A DNA stretch of 45,845 nt. Origin: Phyllobacterium trifolii. Lineage in GTDB: Bacteria > Pseudomonadota > Alphaproteobacteria > Rhizobiales > Rhizobiaceae. Below are positions 25,704 to 33,519 of this stretch, piece after piece. The stretch covers positions 1 through 45,845 of the forward strand of contig NZ_JACHXN010000005.1 in assembly GCF_014192095.1 (NCBI RefSeq), read 5' to 3'. The first letter of the stretch is position 1, and each line of letters opens with the position of its first letter. The notes beneath the pieces are model-generated. The model was not told the DNA's origin, searched no databases, and saw only the letters and a program-made list of their open reading frames with translations. The translations under genes and the position numbers were made by a program.

Positions 25704-26052
25704 TGAGATTCTCCTTGGGCGGGCAGCACGGGACGATGTCGGCAAGCACTGGTGCACAAATGTCGGGATGGCCCGCGCAGCAATCCTTCAAAAGATAGTT
25801 GATGGCTGCACGCAGGTTTTCGAAGTTGGCATGATAGATGATGGAACGGCTTTGCCGCTCGGACGAGATCAAGCCCGCCCGAGAGAGGATCGCGAGATGG
25901 GTTGACATGGTATTTTGCGGAACATCGAGGATGCGCGACACCTCTCCCGCCGCGATACCATTTGGCTCGTGCATGACGATGAGCTTATAGGCATCCATAC
26001 GTGTTGGCTGCGCGATAGCCGAAAAGGCTGCAATGGTTTTATCTTTTTCCAT
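25696..26052 (-). CDS. arsR: ArsR-family arsenic-responsive repressor (1)
   Basis: A protein of 118 residues with a winged helix (AAGEVSRILDVPQNTMSTHLAILSRAGLISSER) and cysteines placed after it (DCCAGHPDIC and PCC near the C-terminus), which probably bind trivalent arsenic. ArsR repressors leave DNA on binding arsenite. The ATG at 26052 abuts the dyad at 26053-26072 with no room for a ribosome binding site, which suggests a leaderless message or a start further upstream. It leads arsC and aqpS. Confidence 0.88.
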   Translation of the reverse strand: MEKDKTIAAFSAIAQPTRMDAYKLIVMHEPNGIAAGEVSRILDVPQNTMSTHLAILSRAGLISSERQSRSIIYHANFENLRAAINYLLKDCCAGHPDICAPVLADIVPCCPPKENLNA

Positions 26053-26072
26053 ATATCGGGATATACCGATAT
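26053..26072. promoter_or_regulatory. ArsR operator candidate
   Basis: Perfect dyad ATATCGG-GATATA-CCGATAT directly before the arsR ATG, in the 31-bp gap after the DUF6428 stop. It is AT-rich and could include the -10 region of an arsR promoter. ArsR proteins bind dyads of this size. Confidence 0.6.
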
Positions 26073-26083
26073 TACCTGGATCG

Positions 26084-26620
26084 TCAAGATGCCTTGGAAC
26101 AACATCCCGAATTGCTTGCCGGGGTACCACAACACGGTGCCGCTGCCGCGCCTTTTACAGCCCGATGTCTCGGCTTACAGATAGCGGGACGTGCAGCAAG
26201 GGCAAGGACAATGCGATCAGACTCGATCGTCAGCGTGCCGACATCAAAGACTTGCATGGGCATTTCGAGTTTTCCCACCTCAAAGGTTAGGCGGGCGTCG
26301 GCGTCAAGTTCGATCCGGTTCGCAACTTGCGCGAGGATCTTGTGAAATTTTTCAACCTTCATGAAATCGCGGCCATCCTGCGAGGGAATGTCTTCAATCT
26401 GCAAAATCGTTTCATGCCATTGATCGGGATTGCCGCCGCAGTCGAGCGTGATGAAGGCCCCCGCCTTAACCTCCGTGACGTGATAGCCCGATTGGATCGT
26501 GCGTCCGCCATATTCGATGATGAGCGGTTTATCGGCGTGCGGTTCCAACGCGGCAAGAATCCCGGCAAGTGATCCGTCGCCGTAAAATTCAGTGAGAACT
26601 GGGCTGGTCATCGTGTCCAT
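26084..26620 (-). CDS. DUF6428-like protein with cysteine-pair tail
   Basis: A protein of 178 residues. The body (PLIIEYGGRTIQSGYHVTEVKAGAFITLDCGGNPDQWHET) matches a small conserved protein often found in ars operons (DUF6428, from memory). The C-terminal tail carries two Cys pairs (PCCGTPASNSGCC) suited to binding soft metalloids. The function is unknown; arsenic binding or delivery is a guess from the tail and its place between two arsR genes. GAGGATAA precedes the ATG at 26620. Confidence 0.72.
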   Translation of the reverse strand: MDTMTSPVLTEFYGDGSLAGILAALEPHADKPLIIEYGGRTIQSGYHVTEVKAGAFITLDCGGNPDQWHETILQIEDIPSQDGRDFMKVEKFHKILAQVANRIELDADARLTFEVGKLEMPMQVFDVGTLTIESDRIVLALAARPAICKPRHRAVKGAAAAPCCGTPASNSGCCSKAS

Positions 26621-26646
26621 GTTGCGTTATCCTCATTTCAACATCT

Positions 26647-26662
26647 ATTGAGATATTGAGAT
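26647..26662. promoter_or_regulatory. Tandem ATTGAGAT repeat in the divergent ars promoter
   Basis: Two perfect head-to-tail 8-mers in the 46-bp gap between DUF6428 and the second arsR gene. Part of it (ATCT-ATTG-AGAT) is also dyadic. It lies where the second ArsR should bind. Confidence 0.45.
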
Positions 26663-26666
26663 AACA

Positions 26667-26996
26667 ATGAACGAATTGCAAGCCCTTGATGCATTTGCGT
26701 CACTTTCACAGGAAACCCGGCTTCGCATTGTCCGCCTACTCGTCATGGCCGGACCCGACGGAATGCCCGCTGGTGCGGTTGGCGATGCAATGGGAGCGTC
26801 TTCGTCAAAAATATCTTTCCACCTCAGCCATCTCGAACGGGCCGGACTGATCCAGTCACGTCGAGAGTCGCGTTCGATAATCTACAGCGCCGTTTATCCC
26901 GCCCTTTCCGGCTTAATCGAGTTTCTGATGAAGGACTGCTGCCAAGGACGCTGCGATCCTGCTGTCGGTACTTGTTCTGCAGTCTGCGAGGCGTAG
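26667..26996 (+). CDS. arsR: ArsR-family repressor (2)
   Basis: A protein of 109 residues: SLSQETRLRIVRLLVMAGPDGMPAG, winged helix (ASSSKISFHLSHLERAGLIQSRRESRSIIYSA), then a C-terminal MKDCCQGRCDPAVGTCSAVC with five cysteines likely to bind arsenite or antimonite. It is divergent from DUF6428 and 7 bp before the MFS gene, so it probably controls both. It differs clearly from the first ArsR, implying two arsenic regulons in one locus. Confidence 0.88.
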   Translation: MNELQALDAFASLSQETRLRIVRLLVMAGPDGMPAGAVGDAMGASSSKISFHLSHLERAGLIQSRRESRSIIYSAVYPALSGLIEFLMKDCCQGRCDPAVGTCSAVCEA

Positions 26997-27003
26997 GGCG
27001 GAG

Positions 27004-28218
27004 TTGAGGACATTTCCAAACCTGCCCCTCTTCACTGAAAGCCGCCTTATCGTGGCTGCGTTGGGCGTGACGCAAATCATCGGCTACGGCACACTTTACT
27101 ACAGCTTCAGTCCATTGGCGGCTTCAATGGCTCAAGAATTCGGCTGGGCGTCTGATTGGGTGTTTGGAGCGTTTTCCGCGTCGTTGCTTGCAAGCGGCTT
27201 GGCGTCGCCCTGGGTGGGGCGCTGGATTGACACGTTTGGCGCGGGACGCGTTATGGCGTTCGGTTCGATAGGTGCAGCTGTTGCCCTACTGGCTTGTGCC
27301 CTCGCACCAAATGCGATTTCTTTCGTCATCGGACTTGTTGTCATCGAGCTCGCGTCGACGTTGGTGCTCTACAGCGCCGCATTCGCTCTGTTGGTGCAAA
27401 TCATGCCCACCATAGCAAAAACGAGCATCACGCATTTAACTCTGATCGCCGGATTCGCTTCGACCATTTTCTGGCCAGTGACGACGACGCTTCACGAACA
27501 TCTGACATGGCGTGAGGTATATTACGTGTTCGCCGCTGCGCATTTGCTTCTCTGCATGCCGATCCATTTCTGGTTGGCAAGGCTTACGCGCAACCACCAT
27601 GAGCTTGCACTTAAGGCTGCGATGCCTATCGTAAAGGGTACACTTCCGGCAGATCGGCTCCACACTGGATTCTTCTTTATGGTCTCCGGTTTCGCACTTT
27701 TGGGATTCATCAACGCTGCCATTCTGATCCATATGCTGCCGATCCTGACTGCTTTGGGGCTCGGCAGCGTCAGCGTTCTGGTGGGAACGCTCTTCGGCCC
27801 CGCGCAGGTCGCCAGCAGATTGTTCAGCCTCATGAGCGGGAACAAGTTACAGCCGCTGAGTCTGGCGATCATATCGTCAGGCCTGATGGCATCGGCGATA
27901 GCGATCCTGCTCTGGAGCGGTAGCTGGCTGACGGGGGCGTTGGCATTCGCTATCGTGTTTGGCCTTGGAAGCGGCCTTTCAAGCATTGCCCAGGGTACCC
28001 TCCCGTTAGCGCTGTTTGGAAGCATGGGTTACGGCGAGAGGGTCGGCAAATCCACGGCAGTGCGTCTGGTCGCGTCGTCGGCCGCACCGTTTGTATTCGC
28101 CTTCATCATGCATTGGCTAGGAATGGGACCGTCATTGGCAATTTGTGTTGTGGTCGGATTAATGGCGGCGGTGTCGTTTGCGCTTATCCAATTGCAGCTG
28201 CGGGCGAGTCCGCCGTAG
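27004..28218 (+). CDS. MFS transporter of the ars locus (ArsK-like)
   Basis: A protein of 404 residues with about 12 membrane helices in two halves. The first half has the loop motif GRWIDTFGAGRVMAFGSIGA typical of MFS proteins. Start is a TTG at 27004 behind GGGCGGAG. Coupling to a cysteine-rich ArsR suggests trivalent metalloid or organoarsenical efflux; an MFS exporter next to arsR in Agrobacterium, ArsK, does this. Substrate assignment is by context only. Confidence 0.82.
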   Translation: MRTFPNLPLFTESRLIVAALGVTQIIGYGTLYYSFSPLAASMAQEFGWASDWVFGAFSASLLASGLASPWVGRWIDTFGAGRVMAFGSIGAAVALLACALAPNAISFVIGLVVIELASTLVLYSAAFALLVQIMPTIAKTSITHLTLIAGFASTIFWPVTTTLHEHLTWREVYYVFAAAHLLLCMPIHFWLARLTRNHHELALKAAMPIVKGTLPADRLHTGFFFMVSGFALLGFINAAILIHMLPILTALGLGSVSVLVGTLFGPAQVASRLFSLMSGNKLQPLSLAIISSGLMASAIAILLWSGSWLTGALAFAIVFGLGSGLSSIAQGTLPLALFGSMGYGERVGKSTAVRLVASSAAPFVFAFIMHWLGMGPSLAICVVVGLMAAVSFALIQLQLRASPP

Positions 28219-28261
28219 TACATCTCGTAGGATGAGAATTTTTTGCCTGCGTTCCTCTGCC

Positions 28262-28286
28262 TTAGTATGAAGGGTTCTGATACTAA
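28262..28286. repeat. Inverted repeat between convergent genes (TTAGTAT-N11-ATACTAA)
   Basis: A perfect 7-bp dyad with an 11-bp spacer in the 96-bp gap between the MFS and RTX stops. It is AT-rich without a T-tract, so it looks more like an operator than a terminator, which would be odd between two gene ends. It may be a leftover promoter of a lost gene. Confidence 0.35.
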
Positions 28287-28314
28287 CGGCGCCGTTCCGC
28301 TGCTGTCTCGCGTC

Positions 28315-30231
28315 TCAGGCGAACAGGAAGTCGGTGGCTGCAAGGCCTATCTCATGGACCTGAATCGAGTCATCATCGCTCAAGGCAATCTCGGTGTGGT
28401 CACCTACGACCGTGATCCTGCCTTCCGTTTCGAGTTGCTCAAAGCTCAGGAAACCGTAGCCCGCAATGTCCAAGACGTCGCCGCTTCCGGCCTGGAAGCC
28501 TAGGACGACATCATTGCCGCTGTCGGGCGCGAACGCGAAGTGATCGGCGCCATCATCGACGCCATCAACGCCGTTGCCTGTGATCGTGTCGTCACCGGCG
28601 CCGCCGGTCAGGATGTCGGCACCGTAAGATCCGCTCAGCGTATCGTTGCCGGAGCCCCCGGTGAGGGTATCGTTTCCAGCCCCGCCCGTGAGGATGAAAC
28701 GGACGGCAGTATCGGTCGAGTTACTGGCATCGAAGGTGTCGCCCTCATCGCCGGTGTAGGCGCTGCTCGCGTAGGTCACGCTGCTAAGGCCGCCCGCGGC
28801 TAGCGCGCCGGAGACGGTGATATGGTCACTCCCGCTCCCGCTTCCGATGGTGATGCTCTCGATGCCGCTGACCTTAGCGCCATCGATATCGATGAAGGAG
28901 CCCTTCCCCTCGATGTTGACATCGATCGATTCCTCGTCGACGGCCGTCCTCTCGAAACGCAATTCATCCGCACCGCCGCCACCGTCGAGCACATCCCGGC
29001 TGTCGAGCAAGAACAGGTCGATCCGGTCGTCTCCGCCACCGCCGAGGAAGGTACCGGGGCCGTCCCAACTCCTGAGGTGGACATCGACACCGCTGGAGCC
29101 GCGGGCATCGACATTGAAGCTGCTCTCATGGGGTGCGTTGCCGCTGTACCCAATGGTGACAGAAATGGTGTCCAAGTCGCCGGAGGAGAAATCGCCGGTG
29201 ATGGTCACTTTGGCCTCCTCCAGGAAGTCGAGGCCGATACTTTCGACCGCGTGCAAGGTGGCACCATTGACGATCGCGTTGTTTCCGGCGGCCGTGATAT
29301 CGTAAGCTACGGATTGATAATCTTGGTACAGCCTGTCGGTCAGATTGCCGCCGATGACGTGGTCGCCGGGACCGACGTCGCTCAATCTGAACTCGTTCGT
29401 TCCCCATTTGGCACCGATCAGCGTGTCGTCGCCCGAGCCACCACTCAGATAGTTGTGATAAGGCTCGCCGCCATTGCCGTTCAGCGTGTCGTCGCCGCCC
29501 ATGATGATGTCGTCGCCCGATCCGCCGTAGATTCCGTCGGAGCCGTCGCCGCCATCGATCGTGAAGTTGCCGTTGCCGACGTCGACAACGTCGTCGCCTG
29601 AGCCGGCAAATATCTGACCGTTCGTCCAGCCCGTCCTGACCTCGCCGTCACCGGTAAAGTCCCGGCTGGCCCACCCGACACGAATGTCGTCGTCGCCAGC
29701 GCCAGTGTCGATGCGCAGGTCATTGCTCCAGTCGGCCGTGTTGCTGTCGATGCCGATCCGGACATGGTCATCGCCGCCGTCGGTCGCCACCTCCGCCCGC
29801 TTCACCCCATCGATAGCGATGTTACGGTCGGCGTCGCCGTTGAGATGCACCCAGGCATCGACGAAGTTCGAAACCCTCAGCGCCGATCCGGTGAAATCGG
29901 AAATTTCGATGTTCTTGATGGTGTTCCAGGTCCGGTTCAACGCGATATCGAGGCTGTCATCATCCTGCCAGTCGATGCTGATCGCCGGCGCGCCGGTGTC
30001 GGGATCGTTGCCAACCTGAGTGTCGGGGAACTCTACCAGGTTGATCCGGGTGTCGCCCGATGCGGAATCAAAGCTGCCCCCTGCGGTCTGAACCGGATCC
30101 GGATTGATGGCCGTCGTATAGGTGTAACGCGTCGCCGCTTCCTTCCAATAGGCATTATGTTCTGAATATTCATCGGGCGCCCACCCCGGCTTATCGGATG
30201 TTGACGACAGGTTGAGTTCTATCTTTGACAT
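28315..30231 (-). CDS. RTX calcium-binding protein, type I secretion substrate
   Basis: A protein of 638 residues, strongly acidic, without a Sec signal. Glycine-rich nonapeptide repeats (GGxGxDxLx) occur around residues 205-270 (GGDGSDGIYGGSGDDIIMGG) and 500-560 (LTGGAGNDTLTGGSGNDTL), which fold as calcium beta-rolls outside the cell. Between them are strand-rich stretches resembling other RTX adhesins. The C-terminus ends in a hydrophobic ATDFLFA, a usual type I secretion signal. No ABC/membrane-fusion secretion genes lie in the window, so export must use a system elsewhere. The ATG at 30231 has AAGGAGGA upstream. No catalytic motif was recognised. Confidence 0.85.
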   Translation of the reverse strand: MSKIELNLSSTSDKPGWAPDEYSEHNAYWKEAATRYTYTTAINPDPVQTAGGSFDSASGDTRINLVEFPDTQVGNDPDTGAPAISIDWQDDDSLDIALNRTWNTIKNIEISDFTGSALRVSNFVDAWVHLNGDADRNIAIDGVKRAEVATDGGDDHVRIGIDSNTADWSNDLRIDTGAGDDDIRVGWASRDFTGDGEVRTGWTNGQIFAGSGDDVVDVGNGNFTIDGGDGSDGIYGGSGDDIIMGGDDTLNGNGGEPYHNYLSGGSGDDTLIGAKWGTNEFRLSDVGPGDHVIGGNLTDRLYQDYQSVAYDITAAGNNAIVNGATLHAVESIGLDFLEEAKVTITGDFSSGDLDTISVTIGYSGNAPHESSFNVDARGSSGVDVHLRSWDGPGTFLGGGGDDRIDLFLLDSRDVLDGGGGADELRFERTAVDEESIDVNIEGKGSFIDIDGAKVSGIESITIGSGSGSDHITVSGALAAGGLSSVTYASSAYTGDEGDTFDASNSTDTAVRFILTGGAGNDTLTGGSGNDTLSGSYGADILTGGAGDDTITGNGVDGVDDGADHFAFAPDSGNDVVLGFQAGSGDVLDIAGYGFLSFEQLETEGRITVVGDHTEIALSDDDSIQVHEIGLAATDFLFA

Positions 30232-30254
30232 AGAATCCTCCTTTGTTCTGATAA

Positions 30255-30320
30255 TCACATCGTGAAATCATTTGTCGTCCAGCCGTGATCGAAGTCGCTG
30301 TTCGCTTGGGCACTGTCATT
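30255..30320 (-). pseudogene. Orphan C-terminus of another RTX/serralysin-type gene
   Basis: Minus-strand reading gives NSDFDHGWTTNDFTM and a stop at 30255-30257. The serralysin-type RTX protein ending at 45310 finishes GDFDHDWTVNDFIM and stop; DNA similarity is equally clear. Upstream the frame closes within about 22 codons. It is thus the last piece of a former RTX gene, 24 bp ahead of the intact RTX start, probably left by deletion or by recombination between RTX genes. Confidence 0.65.
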
Positions 30321-30462
30321 TGCTTATGAAATTACAGTGAACTACAAAATAGCCTTCGAGCCAACTGAATTTTTTATTTCGATATTCTGTTAATATACTT
30401 TAAAAATTGAATTATTGTTGATTTTCAATCAAGACTATTTGCCGGAGGTATCAGGTAGTCGC
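30321..30462. other. AT-rich spacer between gene remnants
   Basis: Noticeably AT-rich, containing TTGATT-TTC-AATCAA (30418-30432) and runs of T. No credible open frame with a ribosome binding site. It may hold a promoter reading left toward the RTX gene, but no box is good enough to name. Confidence 0.4.
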
Positions 30463-30615
30463 CAACCATGGCCGGGCGTGGCAGGGGGCTCGGAGTACCG
30501 ACTTGATAGGGGTTGAACCTGCTCTGGCTATGGCGCCGAGACTTTTCTCTTCAATCGTGGACAGGCCACCGCGCACGTTTTCATAACCAGGATTGTTGTA
30601 AAGAAGGTCTACGCC
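30463..30615 (-). pseudogene. Fragment of a UxaA-type (altronate/galactarate) dehydratase
   Basis: The minus frame reads VDLLYNNPGYENVRGGL and then STIEEKSLGAIARAGSTPI, followed by KSVL. This is the GGLSTIEEKSLGxxxKxG block of the C-terminal domain of altronate and galactarate dehydratases. Both ends are lost; flanking residues do not fit the family. About 50 residues of a roughly 400-residue enzyme domain remain, next to the thioesterase promoter. Confidence 0.65.
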
Positions 30616-30665
30616 GAGAGCGGATGCTGATACCAATTGATTTGCTAACACAACGGAGGCGCACA

Positions 30666-31160
30666 ATGGATGACGGCACTGATACAAGTCGAATAGAAAT
30701 GGTCGTGCTGATGACGCCCGATATGGCGAACTTCAGCGGCAAGGTCCATGGCGGCGCCCTGCTCAATCTCCTGGACCGCGTCGCCTTCTCCTGTGCCTCG
30801 CGCTTCTCGAAGCAATACGCTGTCACGTTGTCGGTCGATCAGGTCGTGTTCCGTCAGCCTATCATGGTTGGTGAATTGGTGACCTTTCGTGCCTCGATCA
30901 ATTACGCCGGCCGTACCTCCATGGAAGTCGGTATTCGGGTTGAGGCCGAAGACATCCGCACCGGCGCGCGCCGACACACAAACTCCTGCTATTTCACAAT
31001 GGTGGCCGTGGATGCAGATGGCAAGCCAACTGCAGTGCCACCGTATACTCCAGCGACAGAGATCGCGCAGCAACGCTTGCGAGCCGCAGAAGCAAGGCGA
31101 AGCCTGCGACGGGAATTCGAGACACGCTTCAGGGAGGCCGGCTCTGACACAGCCGCCTGA
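30666..31160 (+). CDS. Acyl-CoA thioesterase (hotdog fold)
   Basis: A protein of 164 residues. TPDMANFSGKVHGGALLNLLDRVAFSCASRF carries the hotdog helix with the GGxLLxxxD motif of YciA/ACOT-type thioesterases; DQVVFRQPIMVGELVTFRASINYAGRTSMEV forms the long strands. It hydrolyses acyl-CoA to free acid and CoA in the cytoplasm. GGAGGC stands before the ATG at 30666. The AraC-type gene follows by 46 bp in the same direction. Confidence 0.88.
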   Translation: MDDGTDTSRIEMVVLMTPDMANFSGKVHGGALLNLLDRVAFSCASRFSKQYAVTLSVDQVVFRQPIMVGELVTFRASINYAGRTSMEVGIRVEAEDIRTGARRHTNSCYFTMVAVDADGKPTAVPPYTPATEIAQQRLRAAEARRSLRREFETRFREAGSDTAA

Positions 31161-31206
31161 GCCGAATGCTATTGCCGGTCGGACGTTCGGCATATATATT
31201 GACAAA

Positions 31207-32196
31207 ATGCTTGACCATTCGTCCCGACCGTCTACGCCGCCACATATGCCTATGGATGCGCTCAGCGAAGTCCTGCAGGACTTTCGCTTGAGTGGCGTCA
31301 ACTATGGCCGCTGCGAGCTCCGACATCCATGGAGCATCGCCTTTCCGCAACAACCGCTGCTTCGTTTTCACTTTGTCAGCCAGGGTCCATGCTGGATACA
31401 CACAGAAGCGCAAGGCTGGCAGGAGTTGCACGATGGCGATCTGGTGCTGCTGCCGCAAGGCATCGCCCATCGGCTGGCCAGTGCGCCGGATGTTGTGGGC
31501 GATTCGCTCAAGGGTTGCCAGGTGACCAAGTTGGGGAGCAACGTTTGCGAAGTGATCCGGGAAGGAACGGGCGCGACCAGCACCCTCTTCTGTGGCTCCA
31601 TGTCCTTGGGCGCCTGTGCGCTCAACCCCTTGATCAGTTTAATGCCGCCAGTCATCAAGGGCTGCGACGTGGCCAGCAATGACCCGATCGTCAGTCCATT
31701 GCTTGCTGCGATGACGGCTGAAGCCACACATCCGCAGATGGGCAGCGCCACCATCTTGTCACGTATGGCGGACCTGCTCACAGCGCGGCTCATCCGCTGC
31801 TGGGTTAATTGCACCGGAGCGTCGACCACCGGCTGGCTCGCTGCCATCCGCGATCCCCATATCGGCCGCGCCCTCGCAGCAATGCACCGGGACCCCGGCC
31901 GTAACTGGACACTCGAAAGCCTCGCCGGCCTCGCAGGCCAATCGCGCTCGATTTTCGCCGAGCGCTTCAGCGCTGTTTTAGGGGAGGGCGCGGCGCGCTA
32001 TCTCGCCCGTCTGCGTATGCAGCTTGCCCGCGATTTGCTGGGACAAAGCGGCATGTCGGTTGCTGAGGTCGCCACCCGCTTGGGCTATGAATCCGAGGCA
32101 TCCTTCGCTCGCGCGTTCAAACGCATCACCAATGTCTCGCCTGGCGTTGTGCGCCGCACAATTTCCGGACGAATGGACATGGATTTCGGATTTTAG
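31207..32196 (+). CDS. AraC-family regulator with cupin sensor domain
   Basis: A protein of up to 329 residues. An N-terminal Cupin_6 domain (DALSEVLQDFRLSG, then GDLVLLPQGIAHRLA) senses a small molecule. Residues about 225-320 form the AraC DNA-binding domain (WTLESLAGLAGQSRSIFAERFSAVLGEG, GMSVAEVATRLGYESEASFARAFKRI). The ATG at 31207 has no clear ribosome binding site; 31246 or 31252 (MDALSEVL, the usual family start) is a real alternative. It probably activates the MFS gene 60 bp downstream, perhaps through the hairpin-forming dyad at 32228-32253. Confidence 0.88.
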   Translation: MLDHSSRPSTPPHMPMDALSEVLQDFRLSGVNYGRCELRHPWSIAFPQQPLLRFHFVSQGPCWIHTEAQGWQELHDGDLVLLPQGIAHRLASAPDVVGDSLKGCQVTKLGSNVCEVIREGTGATSTLFCGSMSLGACALNPLISLMPPVIKGCDVASNDPIVSPLLAAMTAEATHPQMGSATILSRMADLLTARLIRCWVNCTGASTTGWLAAIRDPHIGRALAAMHRDPGRNWTLESLAGLAGQSRSIFAERFSAVLGEGAARYLARLRMQLARDLLGQSGMSVAEVATRLGYESEASFARAFKRITNVSPGVVRRTISGRMDMDFGF

Positions 32197-32227
32197 GACA
32201 CATATCATCCGGAAAGACTCGTCTATC

Positions 32228-32253
32228 AATATCTCCAAACCCTTGGAGATATT
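32228..32253 (+). promoter_or_regulatory. Perfect hairpin covering the MFS ribosome binding site
   Basis: AATATCTCCAA (32228-32238) pairs without mismatch with TTGGAGATATT (32243-32253) around a four-base loop. The right arm contains GGAG (32245-32248), eight bases before the ATG of the MFS gene. Folding would hide the ribosome binding site. As DNA it is an 11-bp dyad that a dimeric regulator could bind. Confidence 0.65.
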
Positions 32254-32256
32254 TCG

Positions 32257-33465
32257 ATGACGGACACAACATTACAACTTGATGGCGAGGTCATAGAGCT
32301 CGATACGGCTGCACCAACCGAATGGAGCGCGGCCACCTGGTTCGCGGTCCTTTCAATGGCGTCCGCCAGCTTTGCGCTGGTGTCAGCCGAGTTTCTTCCG
32401 GCAGGTCTGTTGACGCCAATGGCGCGCGATCTGGGCATCAGCGAGGGAACAGCCGGACAGGTCGTCACCGCCACCGCGTCCGTCGGCGCCGTGACGGCCT
32501 TGTTGAGCAATGTTCTCATCGGCCGACTGAACCGCAAGACGGTGCTGGTTGGTCTCAGTGCCCTGGCGATCGGCTCCAATATTCTTGCGGCGGTAGCGAC
32601 CGATTTCTGGCTATTGTTGCTGGGTCGGGCCGGGTTGGGAATCGCCCTCAGCGCTTTCTGGGCGCTTTCAGTTGCCGTCGTGGCGCGGCTGGTTGGCGCC
32701 AATGCGACAGGCCGTGGCATGGCTATCGTCACCCTCGGCGTCTCGCTCGCCACCATTGCGGCACCGTCGATGGGCGCGTTGATCAGCGACTGGCTGGGCT
32801 GGCGCAGCGCCATGGCCATGACAGCCGGACTGGCCGCGCTTGCCATGCTGCTGCAGTTTCTCAGCCTGCCGACCTTGCCTGCAACCACAAGCAACAGCCT
32901 TGCCGATGTCCTTCGCCTGACACGGCGGCGTGGTATCCAGCTCGGCATGCTTGCCATCTTTTTGCTGATGACGGGGCATTTTGCTGGCTCAGTCTATGTG
33001 CGCCCCTTCCTCGAGCACGTTACGCTCCTTGCAACCGGGCCGATTGCCCTGGCGCTGCTCGGGTTTGGCATCGCCGCTGTAGTCGGTAATATTGCCGGCG
33101 GCCGCATGGCCGACGCCAATATCCGCGTTGCCCTCGCGGTTACCGCCGCGCTAATGGCGGTTGCTGCGCTCGCTTTGGTGCTTTGGGGCGCACACATCGG
33201 CGTTGCCTTCGGCTTCGCTACGCTTTGGGGCTTCGCCTTCGGCATGGCGCCGGTGGTGCTGCCGACCAATCTGTCCCGTGCGGCGCCTGACGCGCTTGAG
33301 GCAGCAGGCAGCTTGATGGTCGCCTCGTTCCAGGTCGCCATCACTATCGGCGCGGTTGTCGGCGGCTATGTCGTGGACACCTATGGCGCCACGGGACCCT
33401 TGACCCTTACCGCCATCCTTGCTGCATCGACAGTCGTGCTGGCGCTGCTACAGCCCCGCAGCTGA
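32257..33465 (+). CDS. MFS efflux transporter (DHA1 type)
   Basis: A protein of 402 residues with 12 predicted membrane helices. Residues 55-100 contain the DHA1-like GTAGQVVTATASVGAVTALLSNVLIGRLNRKTVLVG, with motif A in GRLNRK. Such proteins export sugars, arabinose-like compounds or drugs. It follows the cupin-AraC gene, a common pair in which the regulator induces the exporter. A two-way terminator follows. Confidence 0.87.
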   Translation: MTDTTLQLDGEVIELDTAAPTEWSAATWFAVLSMASASFALVSAEFLPAGLLTPMARDLGISEGTAGQVVTATASVGAVTALLSNVLIGRLNRKTVLVGLSALAIGSNILAAVATDFWLLLLGRAGLGIALSAFWALSVAVVARLVGANATGRGMAIVTLGVSLATIAAPSMGALISDWLGWRSAMAMTAGLAALAMLLQFLSLPTLPATTSNSLADVLRLTRRRGIQLGMLAIFLLMTGHFAGSVYVRPFLEHVTLLATGPIALALLGFGIAAVVGNIAGGRMADANIRVALAVTAALMAVAALALVLWGAHIGVAFGFATLWGFAFGMAPVVLPTNLSRAAPDALEAAGSLMVASFQVAITIGAVVGGYVVDTYGATGPLTLTAILAASTVVLALLQPRS

Positions 33466-33476
33466 TCTTGAGCACC

Positions 33477-33510
33477 GGAGAGAGCGAGCAAGCTGGAGAA
33501 CGCTCTCTCC
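33477..33510. terminator. Two-way terminator between convergent genes
   Basis: GGAGAGAGCG (33477-33486) pairs perfectly with CGCTCTCTCC (33501-33510), with a 14-nt loop. It lies between the stops of the MFS gene and the DUF308 gene. There is no strong T-tract. Confidence 0.55.
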
Positions 33511-33519
33511 CCCGCCAAA

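Noticed and set aside
28822..29601. A 259-codon plus-strand frame opposite the RTX gene
   Set aside because: The Asp/Gly repeat codons read backwards as Val/Ala/Ile-rich sequence; this is the usual shadow of RTX repeats.
28600..29700. Repeated DNA in the RTX gene considered as a tandem repeat or CRISPR-like array
   Set aside because: The repeats are nine-codon glycine/aspartate protein repeats with variable DNA, not constant repeats with unique spacers.
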